Source: Limnephilus marmoratus | Lineage: Eukaryota; Arthropoda; Insecta; Trichoptera; Limnephilidae | DNA length: 64,000 nucleotides | NCBI GenBank assembly: GCA_917880885.1 | Contig: OU862908.1 | Coordinates: forward strand, 57,557,819-57,621,818 | Direction of reading: 5' to 3' | Part shown: positions 31,361 to 43,257 of the stretch, one piece after another | How positions within the stretch are numbered: position 1 is the stretch's first letter | Layout of the letters: every line of letters starts with the position of its first letter | Translations under genes and position numbers: made by a program | Notes under the pieces: generated by a model | The model's input: only the letters and a program-made list of their open reading frames with translations | The model's database searches: none | Told to the model about the DNA's origin: nothing

Positions 31361-32625
31361 TTTTACTTTGAAAACCATTAATAAGATTTCACTAAAAATC
31401 AATTGTCGCCCGCGTATACTTTCTTAAATTCTTTTTTCGTATAATTAGCACATTTTACTCCCAATGTGTGACTCGTCGATTCTAAAGCGAGCCGCTCTCC
31501 TGGCTTCAAAATCAAAGTGTGTGGAACCGGAACAACGCCCTCTCGCGCCTCTATCGACAACAAAATCCTGCGAGTGTCGCCAACATTATCATTTTTTTTA
31601 AAGTACTTGACGGAATAATACATTTTTAAGAATTGCTTCATAACAGTCTATATTACTAATTCCAATGTAATATACTTGTAATTTATAATAATAAGAATAT
31701 TATCAAATTTGATTTTGTTAAAATCATCACCATTACCATTATACCTCTTAAAACGTACAGACATCGTAAAATGTACGGAGTTCTCTTCATAACATCTGTC
31801 AAAAAATCAAACCAAATGATAAGTTCGCAGAGAACAAACAATAAATCTTGTGAACGTTAAATGTCCAATTAAAAAATTCGCCTGAAATCAAAGTGTTGCC
31901 ATATAAAAAATATAAATCATTGTGGAATTTTACAAAATTAATAGGAACATTTTCGGAGACGGGACATTTTGATGTAGTGACGTCACGAGCCCAAATAATG
32001 GATTTATTTATTTAAAAAAAAAACTGTACATTTCTAAAGATTTTTACTAACATTTTCGTGATGTTAGTAAAAAATCTATCCAAATGATTTTTTCCAAGTC
32101 GTTATGAAATCCATGCAAGTGGCCTATTGTGCAAACGTAAAATCTTTCACTTTGATCTACGTAGATAAATTGAACTCAGTATCTCTTAAAATTAAAACAT
32201 TTTTAGAAATTAATTTTGCCAACCAGAATATAAAAATATATTCGATAAGCAAATCAATCCTTGTTTATATTCCCCAGCCGTGACCCCTTGTAGCTCATCG
32301 CTTACCCAATAATATTCCCAATTCCTCTTTCGTTGAAATATTTAATTGAGACAAACAAAGGGAATGTTTGCCAAGCTGAGCAAACGGGGAAGAGGAAATC
32401 ACATATTTTATATTATTATTTTCAAAGGGATCATAATTCATATCCGGGTAAAGTTCACTGTGTATTATAAATCCCGGAGTTTTCAGAATATTTAAAGTTC
32501 AACGCGGTACCTTAGGTACATGGGTTAGTATTATAAATATTACATGCGAAAATCCACAACAGTTAGCGATGACGGTTCTGGAATGTAGTAACATTTAAGT
32601 TCGCATTTCTTAGACGGTGTTAAAA
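31361..32625. other. Spacer with one hairpin and one unassigned ORF
   Basis: The minus frame 31399-31641 (80 codons) matches nothing I know. A hairpin at 32037-32077 pairs AGATTTTTACTAACAT with ATGTTAGTAAAAAATCT around a 7-nt loop (one bulged base). Confidence 0.35.
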
Positions 32626-32740
32626 ATTATTGCTTGCGGGTGGAAAGGGTAGCGGGTTCACTCATCTGTTAGCCAAGTCCTCCACCATGAACAAACACCC
32701 TATTCCGCTAATGTATGGTGATGGTAGAACGTGATTTTTA
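32626..32740 (+). repeat. SINE-D copy, degenerate
   Basis: GCGGGTTCACTCATCTG stands where box B lies, followed by GTTAGCCAAGTCCTCCACCA, the SINE-D body marker. Confidence 0.45.
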
Positions 32741-32999
32741 AAAATTATTAGGTTATTGATAGTGTACATAATTAGAGATGTCATATTTTTACACGTACTC
32801 GTCTGTGTTCTCCTTAGTAGGTAGAGTTTAACATTTACGTTAACACTGATTTCGTCCTGTTCGTCCTGTTAATTTCGTAGTAACTGTTCGTGCCTAAGAT
32901 ACGAACGGCGATAGATGGTACTCTTCTGATAATACTACGTAGGCTGCCATCTGTTGGGAAGCCGAAACTACGCGGATAATCAATGCATTACTGAAATAT

Positions 33000-33160
33000 A
33001 TGTGATATTGGACACTTTTTATTGATTATTAAGAATTTGGCGTTTTGGCTTTAACGATTTTAGAATTACTTGACATGAAAAAGTAATTGTTTTATTTCAT
33101 TAATATGTCAAACTACAAAGTGACTGCTTTCTACCAAAATATAAGATTTGTAAGTCTTTA
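33000..33160 (+). repeat. Repeat sharing the 3' block of the 47-48 kb hammerhead family
   Basis: GTTTTATTTCATTAATATGT and AGTGACTGCTTTCTACCAAA match 48030-48090, and the second block recurs on minus at 49770-49790. No hammerhead core is left here. Confidence 0.5.
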
Positions 33161-33228
33161 GGAGAAAACATATATTTACCTCCAATTAATACCTTAGCTT
33201 ACACAATCTCCTGATCATGTCTACAATT

Positions 33229-33708
33229 TGGAAGGTGGGTGTGGATACCGTTGTCCCGGGAACCATTTATTGGATAACCAATACCTCTGTAACAAGGGTT
33301 TCGCTACGTTTGATGACTTAGCAGGGGTGCCCGGGTTCATGGGGTGAGGTCGGGTGAATGGTTTGTTTAGGTCTTGGTGATGGATGTGTTTGCCCATCTA
33401 ATGCGTGGCAGGCAGGATCAGGAGAGGCTGGTTGAGGGAGACCTTTCGAACTCTCCTGCCGGACTCTCTCGAACCATCACCTTGCACCAGAGATGGACTC
33501 AAATGTTGGACATATTGAATACATTGAAAAAATTGAACACATTAAACCACAGATTCCTTCCAGCCACCCCTTATACTTTATTCCTTCCCAGAACTTCTCC
33601 TCTCCTTCCTTTTCATAAAAAGACACCCTCCACACAGCATCCCCAAAGTTCACATAGCCTTGAGGGATTTTTCTCAGGGCCTCCTGTGGAGCTAATGTAA
33701 AAAAAAAC
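33229..33708 (+). repeat. SINE-B, full-length
   Basis: Head GGTGGGTGTGGATACCG, GAACCATTTATTGGATAACC, TAGCAGGGGTGCCCGGGTTC, middle CTGGTTGAGGGAGACCTTTC, tail AAAGACACCCTCCACACAGC, hairpin and final A-run (33698-33706). A serrated insertion of ATTGAATACATTGA-type sequence sits at 33500-33550. Confidence 0.75.
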
Positions 33709-34100
33709 ACAAAGTGGTTGGTGACCATGCATTTTGGCGTTTTCAGACATTAATAATTTTCATTCTGAATTATTCATATTTGCTGTAATATTAAACGTCG
33801 TGCACATTACGTGGCTTTGGTTTTCGCTGGCAAATGCAGATATTAAGTTAAATTCAGGATCAGAAGTTTCAAGTTTCCCGAGAAATTTTCCAGTGTAATA
33901 AAATAGCACCAGTTAAATAGTTCCTGGGATGAAGCCCTTAAACTGCTTATAAGTAAATAAAAACGTTGATCCATACTTTATGGGCAAGCCCAACTTTCAT
34001 ACGGTATCGCTTATAAAAGTTGTTGTCAGATTCCGACTGACTTATGGCTTGCTTAATGAGAAAAGAGATGTATTTACTATGTGAACATTGAAAATTATTG
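33709..34100. other. Spacer
   Basis: Nothing supported. Confidence 0.35.
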
Positions 34101-34729
34101 GCTGAGCGCACGGACATATGAATATATCTGGACCTGCCCTAAGTGATAAAAACGTATTATTTCCCCCTCCACATGGCGCCGGCTGTAGCTCCTCCTTGGA
34201 ACCGGCTCGCTCCATGGGGAGGGGATATAGCCTCGCTTGAATCTAAAATGTGTGACGTCATCATTCTTGCCGTGAACAGCAAGAAGCTGACATCCATACA
34301 TTTAACGAAATAACGGCAGCTTGTGCGATATAATATATATTTACGTATCAATATGCACATAGCGAAAGTGGGCGGTACTCCAATGTGCTCGTCGCTGGTT
34401 ACATTTGTAAAAGTGTTTTAACTAAACACGGCAAGAAAATATTGATATGTGTATTGGCGCGAGTCTTTTTGGAGCGAGCATTTGGCCTTAGCAAATAAGT
34501 TTTGAACGTGGCAAGCAATTCGCGCTCCCATGTAAAAAGGTCTATTCATTCAAAGCAGATTTTGCTTTTAAGAACTAAATGGTGATATTGTAATGCGAGA
34601 TGCCTATATACTGTCAGATTGATTGTTCAACGAATGACAGTCATCTTTCCCCCCTTTGCTCTCCATAGTTTGGTTTTACCCCTCATCTGTAACTGCTTGT
34701 CTATCCATTTGGATGTCTATGGCTGAGCG
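34101..34729. mobile_element. hAT MITE, family H, copy 1
   Basis: 613 bp (34109-34721) flanked by perfect 8-bp repeats GCTGAGCG (34101-34108, 34722-34729). Ends CACGGACAT and the complement of ATGTCTATG. About 75-80 per cent similar by eye to copy 2 at 37474. No transposase frame. Confidence 0.85.
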
Positions 34730-35945
34730 TAATAATTCCTGTTTTTTCTCGAACATTTTGCTTTTGGGCTGTCTTTATATTTATTGTACTGTCGTACAGA
34801 AAAGAACTTGTCATTTCCAGTTGTTAAAGTTCTATAACGTGCATGATAATAATTATTATTGGATCATTTGTATAGCGCCGTTTTAAATCATCTCTAGGAC
34901 GATGTACAATTTATTGTGAGTTCTTGGGCTCCATCTAATATTATTATTTTCAGACAAACAACAGAAAACATACTTGGCAGGATAATCAGAAATTTTATTC
35001 TTGGAGAAAATTTTAGTCTTTTCGCGCGGAGGACACTATATGTAATTAAAAAAACTGTTAAATTCCATGATTTTACATTTTCTACCCTCCATTACAACGG
35101 TTACCTTTATGACAACATTAGTGGTAAAATATTTATTTCGAAAGATCGAGTATTGGAGAATATTTATAAAATGACCTTAAAAACTTGACAAGTTCTTATG
35201 TTCTAAAATGTGTAACACATTCAGTTATTTACAATGTCGCCAGCTGTGAAGGTGAAGGTGAAAGGTTTTTAACTCTATGACTTCATATTTTTACGTATTT
35301 CGCAGGAATTTTCACATCATTTCACACGTCATGCACTGGTGCACCGACACGCCGATGCACCCTTAATCGGCACTAGTGTTTGGTAATTATGAAGGTACCT
35401 GACAATTTCTGAAAAATTTTTTCAATGAAGTTTTTGAACTTCGAGCAGTTATCTAAAATGGTGTAAGGTGTAACCAAAGGTTCGTAAAAAAATTCGAACG
35501 CGTGACGTAGCTTAAAGTAAAAAACTGCCACTTGTGTTGCGTTTAATTCAAATCTCCCTGTGGAATACGGACTTCAAGATACGTCACGAATTTTTATCCA
35601 ATCACCCCTCTACCCCCCTCGATGAGCTAACATTGTTAAACGCATTTTCTACAAACCTTGAGGTTTAACCATTACAGCCGTTTGTAAAACCACTCTAAAA
35701 CTAAAGCAAACTGTTTGTTATGTAATGAGAGTTGGCTGCCACATAGAGGCTGGGTGTATCTGTGACCTGTGTAAAGTGTAGGTACTGTGCGGTAGGACTG
35801 TGTGGTAGGACTATAGGTATATGGCGGCGACCCGCGGTGCCAGCGGCCCTGTGGCGGTGACAACTTTTTTAATTTCGAAGAAAAGACATCTCTATGGTTG
35901 GCACCATTGTCGGCGCGGTTTCTACTGTTGCTTTTCTGGCTGTTA
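34730..35945. other. Spacer, unassigned ORF
   Basis: The plus frame 34916-35188 (90 codons) is unassigned. A small imperfect palindrome (GGTGCACCGACACGCCGATGC) lies near 35339. Nothing else recognised. Confidence 0.3.
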
Positions 35946-36327
35946 TTAATATTTATTTATTTATTTATTTATTCTTAGTACATTTACATTACAAAGGTAT
36001 AATATATTGTCCTCCACACTAGGAGTTCACCTGTGTTGTGGAGGACATTTTTCAGTTTAAATTATAAATTATAAATTGTGAATAGTAAAACAAAAGAGTG
36101 TTAATAGCTAATATAAAAAAGAGAAACAATAAAAATCAAAATATAAAATCGACTTCAATTCGACACAAATTATAAATTAAAAGTTAGAAAGATTGTAGCC
36201 AGTTTCTTATGTTTTTTTTGTATTCAATAATATTAGTTGTTTTATATTGTGTAGGAAGAGAATTGTATAGTTTTATAGCCTGGTATCTGTAGTGTTTTTG
36301 TCCAAAGGATGTGTTTGTTTTTGGTAT
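35946..36327 (-). pseudogene. 5'-truncated LINE, RT C-terminus and 3' tail
   Basis: The minus strand encodes IPKTNTSFGQKHYRYQAIKL, YNSLPTQYKT, KKNIRNWLQSF and a stop at 36184, related to the ORF2 C-terminus of the large LINE. The 3' UTR has hairpin GTCCTCCAC/GTGGAGGAC (36009-36046) and an (ATAAATA)n tail (35946-35972). Confidence 0.75.
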
Positions 36328-36385
36328 ATAATATCTGGTATATAATATGGTATATAATATTTGGTATATAATATATAATATCACG
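36328..36385. repeat. TGGTATATAATAT tandem repeat
   Basis: Four to five imperfect units of GGTATATAATAT(AT/T), abutting the truncated 5' end of the LINE fragment. Confidence 0.8.
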
Positions 36386-36805
36386 CCTTTACTTCAGAAT
36401 TTACAAAATTAAACTATATTTCACCTTTTTGTGAATGTCACAGTATCGCACAGAGAGAATTTAGTATCTGTCTAATAATTGACCACAAGATTTTTTTTTA
36501 AATTTGTCGATGTCCTGACGCTGTTTATTAAAAAAAACTAACACCAAGGACGTCTTATAATATTATCCAAATAACCAAAATATACCTTCAATTGATTAAT
36601 TAATTACTACATTTTGTTCTAGGTTCTTGTTGATTTAATTGGTATGTTTGGTTATATACAGAACATGCAGGGCGAAACAAGTTATTTCTTTGAATATGGG
36701 AATGGGAATGGAAATTCTTTTGGAACCAGTTGGTTTCACTTTTAAAATTAAGTAAATCTCTCTCGAGAGATCACCTTTCCTTTATTAGTAGTAATTTTAA
36801 TTTGG
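36386..36805. other. Spacer
   Basis: Nothing supported. Confidence 0.35.
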
Positions 36806-36925
36806 GAGGCAGGAATGGGTACCGCCGCCCCGGGAATCTTTATTGGATAACCAACATCACTACCGTAGGTCACCCCAAGTGGTTCGCTACATTTGGTGAT
36901 TTAGCAGGGGTGCCGTTAGGGGTGG
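36806..36925 (+). repeat. SINE-B head fragment
   Basis: GGGTACCGCCGCCCCGGGAA, ATTGGATAACCAACATC and GGTCACCCCAAGTGGTTCGC are the best-preserved SINE-B head in the window; the rest is missing and SINE-C follows directly. Confidence 0.75.
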
Positions 36926-36929
36926 GTTA

Positions 36930-37233
36930 AATTAATTAAAAATAACATATATTATATTTTGGACACGTTCTATAGTGGAAAATACTCTCAGTATCGCCCT
37001 GGTGTAAGACGACAATTCAGAAATGAAACGTTGCTTGAAAAGGTTTTAGCCGTGTTTGGTGACCAGTTCTGAATAGCCAGGTACTTCCCACCTTCCTCTT
37101 TCCCATCTCCTTCCCCCCCCACTACCTTCAGCCTCACAACATACCTTACAACGTAGAGATGCCAGAGTCTCACTGGCTCCAGACGGGACCATTTGGGGAC
37201 TCTTGTGCGGTATTCATATAAATAATTAAAAAA
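36930..37233 (+). repeat. SINE-C, head-less
   Basis: TCAGTATCGCCCTGGTGTAA, GAAACGTTGCTTGAAAA and CTCACTGGCTCCAGACGGGA, ending in an A-run (37224-37233). The tRNA-like head is absent. Confidence 0.75.
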
Positions 37234-37455
37234 AAAACACCGTTGGTTAGGCAGATGTTTTTAATATGCCTCTATTGAATATAAAGCTGTATTAATAAAA
37301 GACTTTATCAGTTCATATTTCAACGAGGTCACTGCGTGATAGGTTCTTGTTTTTGTTTCTTCTTTGCTGGTTTCATAACTTTGTACTAGGTTGTGTTATT
37401 TTTTTCTTTTGTTTAGTTTGGTTACATAATCTTAAAATTTTGGTTTTTTTCTTCC

Positions 37456-38358
37456 TTCTATATCAGTGGTTCCCATAGACATATGCATATATATAGACCT
37501 GCCCTAAGTGATAAAAGCCTATTATTTCCTCCTCCCCATACCGGTTTCATGGAGCCGGCTGGGCTTACGAGAGCCTCGCTTGAATCTAAAAAATGTGACG
37601 TCATCTTTCTTGTCCACATCGTACATTTTACGAAATACCGATAGCTTGTGCTATACAAATATGGTGATCATAACGAATGTGGGCGGTTCTCCAGTGAGCT
37701 CGTCGCTGGTTACAGGCGTAAGTAAATTATTAAACATTTGTAAAAGTGTCTTAACTAAATACGGCAACAAAATATTCGTCTGTGAAAAGTGGCAAACTTT
37801 ACTTTGCCGCATTTGGACTTCGCAAATATATTAATAACGTGGCGAACAATTCGCGCTCCCATGCAAAAAGGTCTATTCATTCAAAAGCAGATTTTGCTTT
37901 TAAGAATTAAGTGGTGATATTATAATGCGCGATGCCTATATACTGTCAGATTGATTTTTTAACGAATCACAGTCATCTTTCCCCTCTTCGCCCCCCATAG
38001 TTTGGTTTTACCCCTCATCTGTATCTTCTCGTCTATTAAATTTGGATGTCTATGGTGGTTCACAACCGGTGGTCCGTGAACCACAGGTGGTCCGCGAGAT
38101 CTAAAATAAGAAAAAAAGAAACATTTACTTCGTTTACTTCAAAAACCGAATCGAAAGGTGTCCAAAAGCTTAGCGAGAGGTAGCCGAAGAAGTCCAAGAA
38201 GAGCACATTGAATTGCAAAATGACAGTAATTGCAAGAACGCGTCTAATTATGCGATTAACAGTTTATCATTATTGTACGTTATTGTATTGGATGTGAGAA
38301 TAAATAAATGTCATAGTGGTCCTTGGTCAAAAAAAGGTCGGGAACCACTCTTCTATAT
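37456..38358. mobile_element. hAT MITE, family K, carrying a nested hAT
   Basis: Outer element 37464-38350 with perfect 8-bp duplications TTCTATAT (37456-37463, 38351-38358). Ends CAGTGGTTC and the complement of GAACCACTC. Without the inner element and its duplicate it is only about 298 bp. No transposase. Confidence 0.85.
37466..38062. mobile_element. hAT MITE, family H, copy 2, nested
   Basis: 581 bp (37474-38054) with ends CATAGACAT and ATGTCTATG (perfect 9-bp inverted repeat) and 8-bp duplications GTGGTTCC/GTGGTTCA (one difference). It has landed 10 bp inside the terminus of the outer hAT element. Confidence 0.85.
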
Positions 38359-38663
38359 TGTAGGTACTAGAACTGTCAAAAAATCATGCGTATAAAAGGC
38401 ATTTGTGCGGTTAATTCTGAATAAATAAATAAATAAATACTTAAATAAAATCACATTAAAAGTCTTGTCCCTCGAACAATATGAAAATAGCGTTGTCTCC
38501 GAAAACGGGAGAGCGCGACGAGGTGGGACAGGGGGGGAGGAGGGAACGCCAGGTGTACCCCGTGTCATACCAAACAGCTTGTCTTCATTACGATTTATTA
38601 GAACTAGCTGTATTACGGATAACCAAAGCGTTTTATATGAAAATATTTAAATATTATTATTAT
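38359..38663. other. Spacer with (AAAT)n
   Basis: AATAAATAAATAAATA at 38421-38440; nothing coding. Confidence 0.35.
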
Positions 38664-39006
38664 TATTTTTTTTTTTTTTACAGTGAATACCGCACAAGAA
38701 TCTCAACTGCTCCCGTCTGGAGCCAGTGAGACTATGGCATCCCCAATTGGGGTATGTTGTGAGGCTGAAGGTAGTGGGGAGGGGAAGGAGGTGGGGAAGA
38801 GAAAGGTTGGGAAGTACCTTGCTATTCAGATCTGGTCACTAAACACGGCTAAAGCCATTTTCAAGCAACGTTTCAATTCTGAATGGTGGTCTTACACCAG
38901 GGCGATACTAATAGTATCTTCCACTCTGGAACATGCCGCAAATATACTATATATTATTTTAAATGAATTAATTGTGAAATAACACAAATTAATCAAATAA
39001 AATTTA
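38664..39006 (-). repeat. SINE-C, lacking the tRNA head
   Basis: A T-run at 38667-38680 marks the 3' end; the body is nearly identical to the copy at 20868. The antisense strand is open for 99 codons (38683-38982). 5' end lost at 39006. Confidence 0.8.
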
Positions 39007-39021
39007 TGACTATTTAATGAC

Positions 39022-39161
39022 TAGCTTTTGCCCCCATGGGAAGATACGTTCTCCACATCTCCTTCCCCTCGCCACTACCTTCAGCATCACACCATACCAA
39101 AATTGGGGATGCCATCGGCACTCACTGGCTCGAGACGGTTGGGACTCTTGTGTTTTTTTTT
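39022..39161 (+). repeat. SINE-C 3' end, worn
   Basis: CTCGCCACTACCTTCAGCAT, GGGGATGCCATCGGCACTCA, CTGGCTCGAGACGGTTGGGA, opposite in orientation to the adjacent copy. Confidence 0.6.
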
Positions 39162-39451
39162 AAATCAGTCTATTCACCCTAAAAAGATGGTGTTAATTTC
39201 AGATAAAAAAGTTATATTAGATTCAAGTAGGAATCTTTACCGTTCTTTGCTAAGCCGACTGCACGTATAAGTATGTCGTATTTTGTTATTCACGCATGCT
39301 TCTTCGGAGAGTCGAAATTATTGTTAGTAAAAATATTTTTACAGCGGATTTCCACTCAAGATGCCTTCAGATATAAGTATATCGATTTTGGTTGTACGGC
39401 CGTATATCCTCTTTGCGTACTTACTTGAAGAAAAAATCTTCTAAATGATCA
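39162..39451. other. Spacer
   Basis: Nothing supported. Confidence 0.3.
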
Positions 39452-39591
39452 GGCAGGATGAATTGTCGCCGGATGAATTTTCGGCGGGATGAACTGTCGG
39501 CAGGATGAACTGTCGGCAGGATGAACTGTCGGCCGGATGAACTGTCGCAGGATGAACTGTCGCCGGATGAATTGTCGCAGGATGAACTGTC
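39452..39591. repeat. Tandem repeat, about nine units of 15-16 bp
   Basis: GGATGAACTGTCGGCA with variants (GGATGAATTGTCGCC, GGATGAACTGTCGCA). Two adjacent units are identical, which points to recent unequal exchange or slippage. Confidence 0.9.
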
Positions 39592-39864
39592 ATGGAACCG
39601 TTAAGTGGAGGGCCTTTTTAAGAAAGAAAGGAGAGGAAGTTCTCTTCTAGGTTTATAGTAGTAATAATTTTGTAATAAGTAAAATTTTCTAAATTTTAAA
39701 TAACTCCCGACACAAAAAAGAAATGATGACCTTCAAACGCCTGAACATATTTTCATGAATGGTAGCTTAGAACCATATCGATCACGTCAGCTTTCAAACA
39801 AAAAAACGCATCATAATCGGTCCATTTGTTTAGGAGCTACGATGCCACAGACAGACACACAGAA

Positions 39865-40001
39865 AGTCAAACTTCCTCCGCTCTTTGCGTCGCATCGGGG
39901 GTTAAAAACCTCGTCAATAGCGGTTAAAAAGGTATATTAATGAAATAATTGACGAGATTTTTAACCCCCGACGCGACTCAAAGAGCGGAGGAAGTTTGAC
40001 T
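39865..40001. repeat. Inverted repeat, 54-bp arms
   Basis: Arms 39865-39918 and 39948-40001 (AGTCAAACTTCCTCCGCTCT ... CTCGTCAAT and complement) with three mismatches by eye and a 29-bp spacer. Class unknown. Confidence 0.75.
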
Positions 40002-41896
40002 ATGTATTCTGTACATGTACATTTTCGAGAACCTATTTTTCCACACAATTTAATTTCAACGGTAGGGCCATCTTCGGACGGGTCCAATTATTCTTTAAAA
40101 TATGGTTTATGTACCTTACATTTGGGAGAGGGGGTTTAAGACGGTTGATGTACAAGGATTTTATTCAAATTAGATGAATTTTTCCCATATTTCGACATTG
40201 CAACATATATGGGAAATCAGATCTGTGTGTTAAAAGACAGTAATTGTATTTCTTCTTTTTTAAAAGTAAGAACTAATTTTTATTTTCCATTTACATTGAT
40301 TCCACTTCACAAAGCATTTCAAGCGATTTTTCGGCGTAAACCGTTGTCAATTCATTCCAACACGTGAAATCGAGAAAATGCGAGGATGATATTTTCGAAT
40401 GAAAACTAAATTTAAATATAGCTGTAATAATATGACTTCAATTCAATTTTTATGGCCTTTGAGTCTATACTCCGACAACGATAAAAAGCTGCTGGCAAAA
40501 TTCTAAAACTTTATAAGTGGATAAAGGATAATGTCAAAAATTCTTTGAAAATTGTCAAAGGGCTTAAATATTTTTTTAAGAGGACAAAGTTCTTTAAAAA
40601 TTTTAGATTTTTTGTAGGTAAGACCCAACACTCACCCCATGGACCAAATTTCCATTAAGCAATTACACTATTTTTGAAGGTAAACATTTTAATGTTAGAA
40701 TGAAGTATTTTTACTGTAGATATATATTAGCATTTGACATAGGTTCTTGGTGCAAGGAACCTTAAATGTAAAAAGTTTTCTGCGCTTCGATCATTAATGC
40801 TTACATCTTGTATCTCTCGTGTAATGTCACACTTCTCTCATCACGATTGAGATATTTTTACATCTCTACAAATACTCTGTACTCTGTGGTACAGAGGTAA
40901 CTTTGACTTACATTTAACAAACTTTCATTTATGAAGGTATTAACTAAATTGCTTAAATTTTTCAATGGAGATACTTAGATGTTTATCGTTCTATTTTCAT
41001 GAGGCATCAATTAATGTATGAAGAATGCTTTTAGCTTTAATTGCCTTTCAAGTAGCAGTAAAACATAATTTTTATTAACGTTGAGCCAAAAGCTTTTTTA
41101 CACTGCAATGTTTTATTTATAGATTCGTTTGAATGGGCACTCTTGTCTTAAAAATGAATGCGTTTTTCATGTTTATTTTATTTATTGTTTTACTTTTTTT
41201 CTGAAGCAGTTATTGAGCCTCTTGAAGATAGCTGGAAAAACTTTTAAAGGTTTACCAAAGTTAACACTCAACATTACAGTACCTACCTACATAATAAAAG
41301 TTATTAGATAATCAGACGTCAATAATTGATCCACGATGGCAATCATTTTCAAAATATTTATAGTTTGTACCTATTTATTCTATAGCTCAGTAGCTTAAAC
41401 AGTCTCACGTTGAAATATTGACAGAAATATATATATATTTATTTTTTTGTAATTTGCAACACTATTTGGGGCCGTAGACCAAGAGATAATCTCCCTTCGT
41501 GAAAAGACAAAGCGTGTCACTCTGATTTGAGCCACTAAATAACCTTTTTTACTTTTAAAAAGATTTATTTTATTAATCGCTAAACGATAAGACCTTTTTA
41601 CCTTGAAAATACTCAAAAAATATTTTTTTTATACGCCCTATAGAATTCCGCTTTTAAACACGTCTTTCAAATATAGTGGAACTGTAATTCCTTTGTAACG
41701 CCCAACTTTTGTCTCGATTGTTCCAATCTCTTATCCAGGAACAATTGACTCAACACTATAAATTTTTTTCATTTGTACTTAGTGCCATCATATTTTAGGG
41801 ACTGTCGTGAAAAAATCTTTTGAAATTTCAGGAACAGCACAAAAATAAAATTGTAAAATATGCTTAAAAAAATATTGATATCGAAAACACAAGCCT
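40002..41896. other. Longest unassigned stretch
   Basis: About 1.9 kb in which I find neither a convincing frame nor a repeat shared with the window. Short open frames at 41129 and 41395 look incidental. Confidence 0.3.
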
Positions 41897-42660
41897 TTAG
41901 GCCACGTCCGCATAGGCAGGCGGCTTGCTTAGCGCCTAGAGCCTAGCGAGTCACCTAGCGAGTAGCTTAGTAAAACGAATGTTCTCGAATTTTTGCGATC
42001 GGAGGCACTGCGCGCTTGGCGCCTAGATAGGTAGTAGATAGTCGCTTGGCGTGTATCCAGGTAAACCAACGTGTTGGTTTTTTGCCACTAGGCGCGAGGC
42101 ATTTCAGAAGAAAAAATTGGATGAAATATTATTAGACAGTTGTCAGAAACTATGGGAAGATGTAGCAATCTAAGTAGAAAAAGATGGTTAGTACTAAAAC
42201 GTGATTTATTATGATGAGATTTTTTTTACATTGAGAAGTTAATTGTGGTTATGAATTTTCGTGATTTGTTTTTGGGATGTTATGCCATGTTGCAGCTCAT
42301 CTGCCCTGATGATAGTGGTGATGGACACTGTAATGCTGACCGAAACTTTGGCTAAAGGAGGTAGCGTAACACGGCATAACACCCCAAAAACAAATATCGA
42401 AAATACTTTTGGCCGTGAAAATCTAAAGACCATGGTTATGAATATTTTAAAAATGAATTTTCTGTAAGTAACAGTTTTAGAACTAATTTTGAAAGTGACA
42501 TCTCGTCAACGTGCCGACAAGCAAATGACCAAGGCACCTAGCGACCCACCACATAAACCACCTTCAGTGCGGCCACCATGTATCCTTGCAAGTAGCCAGA
42601 GTGCAAGCCACTAGGCTCTAGGCGCTAAGCCAGCCACCTGCCTGTGCGTTCGTAGCCTTA
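41897..42660. mobile_element. PIF/Harbinger-like MITE with a nested family-1 repeat
   Basis: 758 bp (41900-42657) between TTA duplicates (41897-41899, 42658-42660). Inverted termini of about 50 bp share GGCTTAGCGCCTAGAGCCTA-type sequence and begin GGCCACG/GGCTACG. Interior rich in CTAGGCG words. A hammerhead-like repeat has inserted at 42246-42443. Confidence 0.85.
42246..42443 (+). mobile_element. Hammerhead-like repeat, family 1, with 11-bp duplication
   Basis: Insertion 42257-42432 between TGGTTATGAAT repeats (42246-42256, 42433-42443). Contains TGATGATGGACACTG and CCGAAACTTTGGC; left and right ends are inverted versions of TTTGTTTTTGGGRTGTTATG. The core is worn (a 9-bp duplication after CTGATGA). 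Confidence 0.65.
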
Positions 42661-43257
42661 GGCAGCTGTCCAAAATGGCTGAAATAATTAGACGAGCTCC
42701 GTGGAAGAGTTTTGAGTTTTACTTTTAATTTTTTTCTTTAACTTCTTACTTTATTTATGTTGTATTATTCATGCCCTTCAGGTGATTTTTCACAAAAACG
42801 GCGGTATATAAAATAGCCTAATATTATTCACATTGTGGTTAATGGCATATTTTGTGCCGTACACATGAAAATAATAAATATGTGGTGGGATCATTTTGAC
42901 AAAGGTTTGGATTTGGGCTAAAACGTTTTGGGAAAAACGTATATTATGTTTATTGGAATTTTCATGGATGTAAATTCTAAATGAATTATTTTATTGAGCT
43001 GTTTTTTTACAATGGAAACTCAAAGTGGAAAATATGTCTGTGGAACATGTGATTGCATTTGCACTGTTTTGTTTGATAAATACAGTTGTCTATGTTATGC
43101 ATTTCGATCTGGGAGTTGCGCATGTTAATGCTCAGTTCTTTGAACCATTATAATCAGTGGCGTGCAGTGATTTTCTGCGGCAAAAGTTTGTTTTTTTAAC
43201 CATTATTTTGATTATTCTTTTCTACTAAAACAATTTCTGAATGTTTTCAATGTGTAA
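42661..43257. other. Spacer
   Basis: A minus-strand block at 42775 (GGTGATTTTTCACAAAAACG) is shared with 12.5 and 18.4 kb. CAGTGGCGTGCAGTGA at 43154 resembles a hAT end but has no partner. Confidence 0.35.

Noticed and set aside
36184..36384. N-terminal part of the 66-codon frame rich in Y, I and L
   Set aside because: It is translation of the TGGTATATAATAT tandem repeat; only the C-terminal about 45 residues are LINE.
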